Shown in pieces: positions 15,476 through 24,044 of a DNA stretch of 64,000 nucleotides. The stretch comes from a virus. A program made the translations under genes and the position numbers. Under the pieces are notes generated by a model. It searched no databases, was not told the origin of the DNA, and saw only the letters and a list, made by a program, of their open reading frames with translations. The stretch lies in IMG/VR virus record IMGVR_UViG_3300042868_003477, positions 1 through 64,000 of that record; one strand, given 5' to 3'. Within the stretch, counting starts at the first letter, position 1; every line of letters starts with the position of its first letter.

Positions 15476-16225
15476 CAACGCTTTATGCAAGCAACAATGG
15501 AAATCTTAGATAGACAAGAATATGTATCATGGAAACTACCTAAGAACTGGCATGTTATCTTAACTACTAATCCAGACAATGGTGATTACAATGTAACTTC
15601 TTTGGATGTTGCTCAGAAGACAAGATTTATCTCTGTTGAGTTAAAATATGATTCTGATGTATGGGCTAAGTGGGCAGAGAAAGCACAGATTGATGGTAGA
15701 TGTATCAACTTTATGTTAATGCATCCAGAACTTGTAACTCAAAGAGTAAATCCAAGATCTATTACTACATTCTTTAATGGTATTAGTTCTATTCCTAAGT
15801 TTGAAGATAGCTTACCTCTAATTCAAATGATTGGTGAGGGTTCTGTTGGTGTAGACTTTAGTTCTATGTTTACTATGTTCATTAACAACAAGTTAGACAA
15901 GATTATCTCACCTGAAGATACACTTACTAAAGATGAAGCATATGTAATGGGAGCTTTATCCAATGCTGTAGGTAGAGATGATGACTTTAGAGCTGACATA
16001 TCTAGTGTAATTGCAACAAGATTAATTAATTATTCATTAGTATTTGCAAACACTAAACCTGTTCCTGCAGCTATGACTCAAAGATTAATCAAACTTACAA
16101 CAGACTGTGATGCATTTACAGATGACCTTAGATATTATATTATCAAAGAGATTGTTAATGGAAACAAAGTTAAGTTTGCTCCATTGATGCAGAACAAAGA
16201 CGTGGTGAAGATGGCTGTTAAGTAA
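15476..16225 (+). CDS. MoxR-type AAA+ ATPase, exon 2
   Basis: The exon contains the rest of the AAA+ module: QRFMQATMEILDRQEY, KLPKNWHVILTTNPDNG (sensor 1 region), VAQKTRFISVEL, the sensor-2/lid part VNPRSITTF, then a helical C-terminal domain. It starts right after the intron's final G; a frame from ATG 15473 includes one intronic codon. It ends at TAA, followed by a hairpin. Confidence 0.82.
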   Translation, partial: QRFMQATMEILDRQEYVSWKLPKNWHVILTTNPDNGDYNVTSLDVAQKTRFISVELKYDSDVWAKWAEKAQIDGRCINFMLMHPELVTQRVNPRSITTFFNGISSIPKFEDSLPLIQMIGEGSVGVDFSSMFTMFINNKLDKIISPEDTLTKDEAYVMGALSNAVGRDDDFRADISSVIATRLINYSLVFANTKPVPAAMTQRLIKLTTDCDAFTDDLRYYIIKEIVNGNKVKFAPLMQNKDVVKMAVK

Positions 16226-16244
16226 TTTAAGTATAAACAAATAT

Positions 16245-16269
16245 AAGGGGGGATAATACTCCCCTTTTT
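16245..16269 (+). terminator. Intrinsic terminator-like hairpin
   Basis: AAGGGG (16245-16250) pairs with CCCCTT (16261-16266), loop GGATAATACT, followed by a T-run. It closes the MoxR/VWA operon, 12 bases before the next start codon at 16282. Confidence 0.75.
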
Positions 16270-16281
16270 AAATTTTATTCT

Positions 16282-17571
16282 ATGAAAATGTATTTAAAAC
16301 TTGAAGTTGATGCACATTCAACAGAGGTAGTTTTTAAATTAGAACCAATGTTTTGTTTAGATGATAGAAATGAACTATTATTAGAAAACAGAATTAATGA
16401 GTATTTACCAGCAAAAGGAGATAAACTTTATTTCTTAGATGGTGTAAATGTCCCAAGAATTAAGCTTAAAGATTTAGCTTTACAATATGGTATAAAAACA
16501 GTTAGAGATCTAAAAGATGCAACTCATATATTTGCTAGTAAGAACACACAAGCAAAAATATGTGATGGAAATTGGATGTATTCACTAAGAACAGAAGATT
16601 TTAAAGCTATCTGTGATGATACTAATATCCGTATAGATGATAGATATAGAGAAAATATTAGAGAAGCTTTAGAAAATTATACAGAAGATAGACTTCTATT
16701 TAATTATGAGATGGCTGGTCAAATAAGACATGGTGATAATGATGCATTATGTGAGCATGCTGATAAAATTATCACATCAAATATGTACTATAGTGTTGAT
16801 TCAGACTATATGAAGTTATCTGAAATAATTTCTACTAATGCTATATATGATGAGTCTGCAATCTTAAAACATATTAATGGTGATGATGCTACTATTATAG
16901 ATGAAACTATGTATGAGCAAATACACCAAATGTTTGAAAGTTCTGATAAAGACAATCATATCTTAGCAATGGAGATTATGGCTAATTCTAATTATACTGA
17001 ATCTTTATTATATTTAGAAATGTTGTTTAAAGAACATAGTACTGCTATGGGTAACTGTCATACTAGAAATCATGTAAACTTTAAATCTTTAGTTAACTAT
17101 CTAGGTAAAAACAAAACTTATTTAAGTACTAGTTTAGATGCTGTTGTAAGATCTCTTATTGACAAGCAAGTAATTACAAAAGATATGATGGATGTTTTAA
17201 TGCGAAGATATGCTGATGAAATTGCTGATGGTGGAGATTCAACTTATTTTAAAGTTAAAACTATAACTCTTCATGAAGATTTACTTAAGTCTCTGAATGT
17301 TAATTACACTTATCAACATGTTGAAGAGTTCACTCCAGAAGGTGATACAGAGCTGGTTGATGTGCAAAATGAATCTGCACAGGTAGAAGACATAGCTGAT
17401 GAAGATATAGAAGATGCATTTACAGTAATTGAGAGAAATGAACTCAAGTCAGAGTTAATAGCATTAGAAAAAGCAAATCCAGTTTCCGAATCTGAGTTAA
17501 ATAAAGAATTAGAAGAATCACATAACCATAACATAACACAAACAAATGATACAGACTTTGATTGGTTCTGA
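16282..17571 (+). CDS. Conserved crAss-like protein with acidic tail (429 aa)
   Basis: A globular N-terminal two-thirds is followed by a strongly acidic tail that ends DTDFDWF. This acidic-plus-aromatic end resembles the tip of SSB proteins, which recruit partners. A second in-frame ATG at 16288 is possible. It overlaps the PD-(D/E)XK gene by 26 bases. It is likely a replication or repair accessory, but no catalytic motif is visible. Confidence 0.6.
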   Translation: MKMYLKLEVDAHSTEVVFKLEPMFCLDDRNELLLENRINEYLPAKGDKLYFLDGVNVPRIKLKDLALQYGIKTVRDLKDATHIFASKNTQAKICDGNWMYSLRTEDFKAICDDTNIRIDDRYRENIREALENYTEDRLLFNYEMAGQIRHGDNDALCEHADKIITSNMYYSVDSDYMKLSEIISTNAIYDESAILKHINGDDATIIDETMYEQIHQMFESSDKDNHILAMEIMANSNYTESLLYLEMLFKEHSTAMGNCHTRNHVNFKSLVNYLGKNKTYLSTSLDAVVRSLIDKQVITKDMMDVLMRRYADEIADGGDSTYFKVKTITLHEDLLKSLNVNYTYQHVEEFTPEGDTELVDVQNESAQVEDIADEDIEDAFTVIERNELKSELIALEKANPVSESELNKELEESHNHNITQTNDTDFDWF

Positions 17572-18550
17572 TGAACTAGAGTTGTTTTATAAGAAGAAGT
17601 TTTATTTTAGTTATAGTGGTATTAATAAACTCTTGTTTTCACCAGGGTTATTTTATAATCATTATATCTTAAATAATAGAGAAGATAGTACTGATACTCA
17701 CTTAGTTGCAGGTAGAGTATTACACTGTCTTTTACTGGAGCCTGATAATTATGATAAGCAATTCATAACTATGCCAGGTAAGTTTCCAACAGATAGTCAG
17801 AAAAAAATTATTGATACCCTTTTCAAACAACATTTAGTTATTGGAAATGATACATTAGATTTATCTGATTACTCTAATGATATACTTACACAGTTAGTTA
17901 CTAATAACTTATATCAAACACTTAAGACAGATCAGCAAAGACTAGACAAAGTTCTTACAGAAGAAAACAAAGAATATTTTGAATTTCTTAAGAAAAGTTT
18001 AAATAAAACTGTAGTAGATCAGACAATATTGGATGGCTGCAATATTTCAGTTGAAATACTACGGCAGAATATTCAAGTAAGAGCTTTGTTACAATTAGAT
18101 CCTGATGACCAAGATGATTCAGTAAAGGTTTATAATGAGTTGCATCTAAAAACTGATACTGAAACATTACCATTTGGTTTTCACGGAGTATTAGATAATG
18201 TAGTTGTTGATCACAATTCAAAAACTATCTTTATTAATGACTTAAAGACACTAGGTAAGTCAATACAAGATTTTCCAGATTCTGTTGAGTATTATAAATA
18301 CTGGATTCAAGCAGTAATTTATGTTATGTTAGCAAAAAAAGAATTTGCAATTGACAAAGATTGGGCTGTTCAAGTTACTTTTATAGTAATTGATAAATAC
18401 AATTTAGTTTACCCTTACCAAGTGTCTAAAGCAACACTAACTCAATGGGAGTCAAATTTTGAAGAAGTAGTAAAAACTATTAAGTGGCACTATGAAAACA
18501 AAAGATATGACTTACCATATGAATTAGCATTAGGTAATGTAAAACTGTAA
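17546..18550 (+). CDS. PD-(D/E)XK superfamily nuclease, Cas4/RecB-like (334 aa)
   Basis: The C-terminal half has GFHGVLDNVVV, then IFINDLKT, then YWIQAVIYVML: the G-x-LD, (D/E)-x-K and Q of the PD-(D/E)XK nuclease fold (residues about 213-250). The N-terminal part (YSGINKLLFSPGLFY) is the usual start of this family. It probably acts as an exonuclease in recombination or DNA processing. Phages use it with Sak-type recombinases such as the one at 7155. Confidence 0.78.
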   Translation: MIQTLIGSDELELFYKKKFYFSYSGINKLLFSPGLFYNHYILNNREDSTDTHLVAGRVLHCLLLEPDNYDKQFITMPGKFPTDSQKKIIDTLFKQHLVIGNDTLDLSDYSNDILTQLVTNNLYQTLKTDQQRLDKVLTEENKEYFEFLKKSLNKTVVDQTILDGCNISVEILRQNIQVRALLQLDPDDQDDSVKVYNELHLKTDTETLPFGFHGVLDNVVVDHNSKTIFINDLKTLGKSIQDFPDSVEYYKYWIQAVIYVMLAKKEFAIDKDWAVQVTFIVIDKYNLVYPYQVSKATLTQWESNFEEVVKTIKWHYENKRYDLPYELALGNVKL

Positions 18551-18554
18551 AATT

Positions 18555-19130
18555 ATGGGTTTAAACGCGCTTTATACAAAGTACTTTCAAAAGTCTAAGA
18601 TATTTTTATATCCTGTCTTAGATATTAAAAAGGGAACTAATGTTGTACCTTCTGAAACTTATTTCAGTTGGAGTACAAGATATACTCCCGAGGATATGAA
18701 GCTAGTATGTGTTTATAATACACCTAATACACCAACCTTTTTGCATTTTGAGAAACAAATTCTCTTAAAGCATAACAGGTTGTGTGACTATTATAAGGTA
18801 GATAGTACAACTAGCATATATGTATTTGATTTTTCTGATTTAAAATCTGATTGGCACCATGTATTAAATGGTGCTTATAGTAAAATCAATAGTAATCTAA
18901 AGCGCACAATACTAAGTTATTTCAAAGATAATACAGCAAATGTAATTTATATAACTAGCTATTTACATCCTGAAAAGTATTTTTCTGATTATGCAGATAT
19001 ATTGGCTGTAGATATAAAACTCCTTCAAGAAGTAGGAGAATTATGTAATAAACCTGATATGGAAAAAGAAAAATTATTAATTGATGTGGAAAATCTTGAG
19101 TCAATTCAAGATTCTAAATTATCTTTGTAA
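18555..19130 (+). CDS. Conserved crAss-like protein (191 aa)
   Basis: Features are KYFQKSKIFLYPVLDI, WSTRYTPEDMKLVCVY, YVFDFSDLKSDW and SYLHPEKYF. It has alternating beta/alpha character but no catalytic motif that I recognise. It sits in the nuclease operon. Confidence 0.6.
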   Translation: MGLNALYTKYFQKSKIFLYPVLDIKKGTNVVPSETYFSWSTRYTPEDMKLVCVYNTPNTPTFLHFEKQILLKHNRLCDYYKVDSTTSIYVFDFSDLKSDWHHVLNGAYSKINSNLKRTILSYFKDNTANVIYITSYLHPEKYFSDYADILAVDIKLLQEVGELCNKPDMEKEKLLIDVENLESIQDSKLSL

Positions 19131-19142
19131 AAAAATCCAACA

Positions 19143-19532
19143 ATGAGTGAAAACACAATGATGCTTGTTCAAGCTACATGGCAAGAAAAGCAAACTTTTA
19201 GAATGATTCCAATTGCGGATTCATGTCCTTATGTAGAATGTATCTTTGACCCTGAAACTAAGGTCTTTGTCATCATTTCTAAGCAAACCAAACAGTCTTT
19301 GCATATGTTACCTAAGTTAGATGACAATGGTGATCCAATGCAGATTAAAACTCCAAGACCTAATGGTAGAACTTTTAGAGAAGAAAGACACAAGATTGAA
19401 GTATTTCAAGAATTTTATGTAGAAGATAAATCTGCAGTAGAAGAACTGATTAAACTTTTTGCAGTTAATGTTAAAAAGTTTGATTATAAACAATTCTTGG
19501 GTTTACCAAGTAAAGAAGCTGCTAGTGAGTAG
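19143..19532 (+). CDS. Conserved crAss-like protein (129 aa)
   Basis: It begins MSENTMMLVQATWQEKQTF and has VIISKQTKQSLHMLPKL and EVFQEFYVEDK. Small and compact, likely a replication-module accessory. It is the last gene before a terminator. Function unknown. Confidence 0.6.
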   Translation: MSENTMMLVQATWQEKQTFRMIPIADSCPYVECIFDPETKVFVIISKQTKQSLHMLPKLDDNGDPMQIKTPRPNGRTFREERHKIEVFQEFYVEDKSAVEELIKLFAVNVKKFDYKQFLGLPSKEAASE

Positions 19533-19550
19533 TTTTTAAATTAAACAGGA

Positions 19551-19583
19551 AAAGGGTAAGTAGAAATATTTACCCTTTTTTTT
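19551..19583 (+). terminator. Intrinsic terminator-like hairpin
   Basis: AAAGGGTAA (19551-19559) pairs with TTACCCTTT (19570-19578), followed by a T-run. It separates the nuclease operon from the polymerase operon; the next start is 40 bases on. Confidence 0.8.
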
Positions 19584-19623
19584 ATTAACTTAAATAGGGG
19601 GAACAGCTTAACTGAACTATATT

Positions 19624-19818
19624 ATGGATATAAATAGTAAAGAATACCGTTTACATAAATTTAAATTTGGTAAATATAAAGGTTCAAGAATTAGTGAATT
19701 TTATGGTTTACAATATCTTGAATGGTTATATGAAAGTACTAAGTTAGATGATCAGACTAGACAAGTAATTGGACTTAGAATTTATCAGTTAAGTAATCCT
19801 AAAAGTTATAAAATATGA
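19624..19818 (+). CDS. Small DUF3820 / ExoX C-terminal-like protein (64 aa)
   Basis: The motif HKFKFGKYKGSRISEF...YLEWLY matches the short FGKYKG...YLxWL module found alone (DUF3820) or at the C-terminus of exodeoxyribonuclease X-like proteins. It is coupled by an ATGA overlap to the DNA polymerase, so it may be a polymerase accessory. The match is short. Confidence 0.55.
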   Translation: MDINSKEYRLHKFKFGKYKGSRISEFYGLQYLEWLYESTKLDDQTRQVIGLRIYQLSNPKSYKI

Positions 19819-21713
19819 AAACACATTATGTGATGGATTATGAAACTTTATCTAATTGCTTTTTAGGTGTGTTTGAAAGTATCAAGTCTGAAGAAAGAAA
19901 GATATTTGTTATACATGAGTCTAGAAATGACTTAGAAATTTTTCTTGAGTTTTTAGCACACAACATTCAGAACAATGAATGGCATGTTAGCTTCAATGGT
20001 CTTGGTTTTGACAGTCAAATTACTGAACATATACTTAGAAATGCTGGTATGCTTTCATTTATGTCTAGTGAAGAGGTTGCTGAATGGATTTATGAAAAAG
20101 CTCAGGATGTAATTGATAGACAAAACAGAAGAGAATTCTTAGAGTTTAGTCCTAAAGATTTACAGATACAACAAATTGATGTATTCAAACTAAATCATTG
20201 GGATAATCCTGCTAAAAGATCTAGTCTTAAATGGATACAGTATACTATGGATTGGAAGAATATCATAGATATGCCAATTCAACATTTTACTAAAATAACA
20301 GAAAGCCAGGTACCAGAAATTATTAATTATTGTATTAATGATGTTAGGTCTACTAAAGCTATTATGTTTCTAAGTAAGTCTCAAATTGAACTTAGAAGAA
20401 CTCTTACTGAAGAATATGGTATTAATTTATTCTCAGCTTCTGAACCAAGAATATCTAAAGAACTCTTTTTACATTTCCTAAGTAAACATACTGGTATTAG
20501 AAAATATGATCTCAAGAATATGAGAACTCATAGACCTAAGATAGTTGTTAAAGATATCATACTACCTTATATTGAATTTAAGACAGCACCATTTCAACAT
20601 TTGCTATCTAAGTTTAATGATGTAGTTATATATCCGGGAGAAACTAAAGGTGGTTTTAAGTATTCTGTACAATATAAAGGAGTAAAAACAGACTATGGTT
20701 TAGGTGGTATTCATGGTGCACGTCCTTCTAGAGTTTATAATTCTGATAAAGACATGGTTATAATGACTAGTGATGTTACTAGTTTTTATCCTAATCTAGC
20801 AATTAGAAATAAATGGGCTCCAGGACATCTTCCACAAAAAGCATTTTGTGATTTGTATGAATGGTTCTTTGAAGAAAGAAAGAAGATACCTAAGAAGGAT
20901 CCTAAGAACTATGTATACAAGATTATCTTAAACTCAACCTATGGGTTAAGTAATGATGAGAATAGTTTCTTATATGATCCTGAGTTTACTATGAGAATTA
21001 CTATCAATGGTCAGCTAAGTCTTAGTATGTTATATGAGATGATTTGTGAAGAGATTCCTGGATCTATACCATTAATGCAGAATACAGATGGTCTTGAGAC
21101 TTTAATTCCAAGAGAGTATGTAGAACAGTATATGGAAATTTGTGCACGGTGGGAAAAGATAACTAATCTACAGCTTGAGCATGACAAATATTCTAAGATA
21201 GTTCTTGGTGATGTAAACAACTATATAGCTGTTACTGAAGATGGTAAGTCTAAATGTAAAGGTAGATTTGAGTTTAAGGACTTAGCTCTTCATAAAAATA
21301 AGAGTTTTTTAATTATACCTAAAGCTTTACATGCATATTTTGTTGAAGGAATTCAACCTGAAGATTTTCTTAAAGCTAACACAAATATCTTTGATTATTG
21401 TGGTGGTGTTAAAATTAAAGGTGATTGGAAATTTGTAGAACATAAAATAGAAAAGGGTGATCATATTACAAAGAATTTACAACATACTTTAAGATATTAT
21501 ATTTCTAAATCAGGAAGTAAAATACTTAAGGTTAATAGAAATGACAATAGACAAATTCAAATTGAGGCAGGTCCTTGGATGCAGACTTTGTATATTGATC
21601 ATGAAGAAAAAAATATCTCTGAATATACTATCAACTATGATTATTATTTACAAAACATAAGAAAAGAAATAGAAGGTTTAGAACCTAACTCACAACAATT
21701 AAAATTATTTTAA
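19815..21713 (+). CDS. Family B DNA polymerase (632 aa)
   Basis: The replicative polymerase has 3'-5' exonuclease motifs MDYET (Asp8, Glu10), SFNGLGFD and YCINDVRSTK, and polymerase motifs A DVTSFYPNL (Asp320), B KIILNSTYG (Lys369, Asn373) and C LMQNTDGLE (Asn423-Thr-Asp425). Motif C has Asn instead of the first Asp of DTD but keeps the catalytic second Asp. At 632 aa it is short for family B. The C-terminus ends QQLKLF, resembling a bacterial sliding-clamp-binding motif. The next gene starts directly after the stop. Confidence 0.88.
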   Translation: MKTHYVMDYETLSNCFLGVFESIKSEERKIFVIHESRNDLEIFLEFLAHNIQNNEWHVSFNGLGFDSQITEHILRNAGMLSFMSSEEVAEWIYEKAQDVIDRQNRREFLEFSPKDLQIQQIDVFKLNHWDNPAKRSSLKWIQYTMDWKNIIDMPIQHFTKITESQVPEIINYCINDVRSTKAIMFLSKSQIELRRTLTEEYGINLFSASEPRISKELFLHFLSKHTGIRKYDLKNMRTHRPKIVVKDIILPYIEFKTAPFQHLLSKFNDVVIYPGETKGGFKYSVQYKGVKTDYGLGGIHGARPSRVYNSDKDMVIMTSDVTSFYPNLAIRNKWAPGHLPQKAFCDLYEWFFEERKKIPKKDPKNYVYKIILNSTYGLSNDENSFLYDPEFTMRITINGQLSLSMLYEMICEEIPGSIPLMQNTDGLETLIPREYVEQYMEICARWEKITNLQLEHDKYSKIVLGDVNNYIAVTEDGKSKCKGRFEFKDLALHKNKSFLIIPKALHAYFVEGIQPEDFLKANTNIFDYCGGVKIKGDWKFVEHKIEKGDHITKNLQHTLRYYISKSGSKILKVNRNDNRQIQIEAGPWMQTLYIDHEEKNISEYTINYDYYLQNIRKEIEGLEPNSQQLKLF

Positions 21714-23060
21714 ATGCCAAAGAAAATACAAAACACAACAAAGGCCACTTTAATTAGTGTGCCTTTACCAAATCATGCTGCTACTTACACTGTAATTAGC
21801 CACCAATTTGTAATAGATTATGCATTCCAATCTCTTGCTGCTGCAGGATTTGGAATTGTAGAAGAGGAGTACAGATGTACTGCTGATGGACAAATAGCTC
21901 AAGGAATTTATAAATTAAATTTTAATTCTGATCCTGAGTTGTCAATGATGTTTGCTTGGACAAACAGTTATAATAAACAAGTAAAGTTTAAATGTGTAAT
22001 TGGTGCTTATATAAATGAAACAGGATCAGTAATGATTTCTGGTAATATAGGTAACTGGGTTAGAAAACACACTGGAACTGCAGATACTGAAGTAAAAGAT
22101 ACTATAGACCAATATGTGTCTAATGCACACATGTACTATACTCAATTATGTTCTGATAAAGTTTCTATGGAAGCAATAATCTTAAATAAAAGAAGACAAG
22201 CTCAACTTTTAGGAGTATTATTTGCAGAGTATGAGATTCTTACTACTGAACAAGCTAGTATTATTAGAGAGCAAATGAAGAAACCAAAACAAGTATTTGC
22301 TAATACAGATAGTTTGTGGGCATTTTATAATTTTGTAACTAATGCGTTACAATATTCTCATCCTAAAACATGGTTAGAAGATCAAAGAATTTTACATTAC
22401 TTTATTGGTACTATCTGTAATTTAAGTGCACCACCTCAACCCGTTAGTACACCAGTTCCAGATTTAAGTACACCACCTGAAGATTTAAGTGCACCAGTAG
22501 AAGAAGTAGATCCTTTATATGTTATTCCTAATCAGACTAATATCTTAGATCAGATTGCAGATTTAGAAGCAGATGAAATAGATGAAGATATTAGATATGC
22601 TGAAAATGATGACACCTATGATGACACCTATGATCAAAATGATGACACCTCTAAGAATGATGACAATGAAGGTCCTTTTGATACAGGTATAGATTATGAA
22701 GAAGATTCAATAGTTGATCCATCTGACATAACTTTTCCAGAAGTTACTGTAGAAGATGATTTACCTTTACCTAATGATACAGTTGTAACTTTTGAAGATG
22801 CTTTTGGTAATACATTTGAAGCTCCAATAGTTCCACATTGTGCTGGTCATGATGCTGAGACAGAAAAAGAAGAGTTCTTATCACTTACTCCTACAATAGC
22901 AGATATTGAAGAGTATGAAGAAGAACAAAAAAGAGAATTTATGGAACCTAGTGAAGCTAATTTAGATATTACTACTGAAGAAGTAGAAGATGACTTTGAT
23001 TTAGATTTTACTAGTAATGAAACTGAAGAAGATAAGGATAATACTCCTGACTTTTTCTAA
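21714..23060 (+). CDS. Conserved phage protein with long acidic tail (448 aa)
   Basis: An ordered N-terminal half (YTVISHQFVIDYAFQSLAAA, GFGIVEEEYR) faintly recalls DUF932-like phage proteins. It is followed by a Pro/Ser-rich linker (VSTPVPDLSTPP) and about 180 highly acidic residues ending KDNTPDFF. The tail contains a DNA tandem repeat. It lies next to the polymerase; the DFF end resembles SSB-type recruiting tips. The exact role is unknown. Confidence 0.55.
   Translation: MPKKIQNTTKATLISVPLPNHAATYTVISHQFVIDYAFQSLAAAGFGIVEEEYRCTADGQIAQGIYKLNFNSDPELSMMFAWTNSYNKQVKFKCVIGAYINETGSVMISGNIGNWVRKHTGTADTEVKDTIDQYVSNAHMYYTQLCSDKVSMEAIILNKRRQAQLLGVLFAEYEILTTEQASIIREQMKKPKQVFANTDSLWAFYNFVTNALQYSHPKTWLEDQRILHYFIGTICNLSAPPQPVSTPVPDLSTPPEDLSAPVEEVDPLYVIPNQTNILDQIADLEADEIDEDIRYAENDDTYDDTYDQNDDTSKNDDNEGPFDTGIDYEEDSIVDPSDITFPEVTVEDDLPLPNDTVVTFEDAFGNTFEAPIVPHCAGHDAETEKEEFLSLTPTIADIEEYEEEQKREFMEPSEANLDITTEEVEDDFDLDFTSNETEEDKDNTPDFF
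22608..22650 (+). repeat. 12-bp tandem repeat inside the acidic-tail gene
   Basis: GATGACACCTAT occurs at 22608-22619 and 22620-22631, with a third GATGACACCT at 22641-22650. It encodes repeated acidic Asp-Asp-Thr units and is a likely slippage site. Confidence 0.7.
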
Positions 23061-23102
23061 AGATCCTTGCTTGAATAGGCTGGGTTAAACAAATAATCAA
23101 TT

Positions 23103-23133
23103 AAGGGATGCAGAAATGTATCCCTTTTTTTTT
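23103..23133 (+). terminator. Intrinsic terminator-like hairpin
   Basis: AAGGGAT (23103-23109) pairs with ATCCCTT (23120-23126), loop GCAGAAATGT, followed by a T-run. It lies 11 bases before the MazG-like gene's start codon. Confidence 0.75.
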
Positions 23134-23144
23134 AATTTTACAAC

Positions 23145-23552
23145 ATGGAAAAACAATTAAAGCAAGTTGAACAATTTCACACAGCATTTGGACAGAAAAA
23201 TGGCACATGGCCTAAAAACTTAAATGCAGATGGATATGAACTTAGACATAGACTTATGTCTGAAGAGAATGATGAATACTTAGATGCATGTGATGAAAAT
23301 TCACTAGTAGAAATTGCTGATGCACTTGGTGATCAGTTATATATCTTATGTGGTACTATTCTTAAACACGGTATGCAGCATATTATAGAAGAGGTATTTG
23401 ATGAAATACAAGCAAGTAATATGAGTAAACTTGGTGAAGATGGTAAGCCTTTATTAAGAGAAGACGGTAAGATACTTAAAGGACCTGGATTTTTCAAACC
23501 AGATTTAACTAAGTTTATTAAAGTTGACACAGATGAATCCAATAGCATTTAA
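23145..23552 (+). CDS. MazG-like nucleotide pyrophosphohydrolase (135 aa)
   Basis: The helical NTP-PPase core is visible: SEENDEYLDA (EExxE) and EIADALGDQLY (ExxDxxxD), the metal-binding motifs of the MazG/PRA-PH superfamily. It would hydrolyse (d)NTPs or related nucleotides, possibly protecting against incorporation errors or starvation signalling. Its C-terminal extension (KPLLREDGKILKGPGFFKP) is typical of phage versions. It is followed by an overlapping small gene. Confidence 0.78.
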   Translation: MEKQLKQVEQFHTAFGQKNGTWPKNLNADGYELRHRLMSEENDEYLDACDENSLVEIADALGDQLYILCGTILKHGMQHIIEEVFDEIQASNMSKLGEDGKPLLREDGKILKGPGFFKPDLTKFIKVDTDESNSI

Positions 23553-23712
23553 GAAAGCAATGCTTGAAGCATACATGTCTGGAGCAGAAAGCATGTATTG
23601 TGGTTGTTATGAAAGACCAACAAAAGCAACAGCTAGAGATTGGTTTGATAATGAGTATGGACAACAAGAGTCAGAAGAATGTGACTGTTGTGAAGAAGAT
23701 GAAGAAGAATGA
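23533..23712 (+). CDS. Small Cys- and Glu-rich protein (59 aa)
   Basis: The start is taken at ATG 23533 (MNPIAFKKAMLEAYMSG), overlapping the MazG-like gene by 20 bases; a TTG upstream (23524) is an alternative. The C-terminus is ECDCCEEDEEE, a cluster of Cys and acidic residues that might bind metal. Function unknown. Confidence 0.55.
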   Translation: MNPIAFKKAMLEAYMSGAESMYCGCYERPTKATARDWFDNEYGQQESEECDCCEEDEEE

Positions 23713-24044
23713 AATGGTATGTAATTAGAAATCCTCAATGGAAATATAATAATGAAGTTTCTGTATTAAAAAGAGGTTGGGGAAATGGTTATGTTGCTGT
23801 ATCACCTACTCATCCTGCTTATAAAATGGACTATGATACATTATTGTATCCAATAGAGGTACATGGGGGATTAACTTATACTCAATTTGGAAATGGTGAA
23901 AATGCACCAAAAGATTGGTGGGTATTTGGATTTGATACAAGTCATTTTCAAGATAATTTAGAAAACTGGCCTAAAGAAGCTGTAGAAGCTGAAACAAAAA
24001 GATTATTCTGTCAATTACTTGACATAGAATTGGGAGAACTTTAA
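23709..24044 (+). CDS. Conserved phage protein (111 aa)
   Basis: Features are GYVAVSPTHPAYKMDYD, VHGGLTYTQFG and WWVFGFDTSHFQD, which I recall in many phage and plasmid small proteins of unknown function. It is the last + strand gene, ending inside a hairpin and only 17 bases from the end of the convergent giant gene. Confidence 0.65.
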   Translation: MKWYVIRNPQWKYNNEVSVLKRGWGNGYVAVSPTHPAYKMDYDTLLYPIEVHGGLTYTQFGNGENAPKDWWVFGFDTSHFQDNLENWPKEAVEAETKRLFCQLLDIELGEL

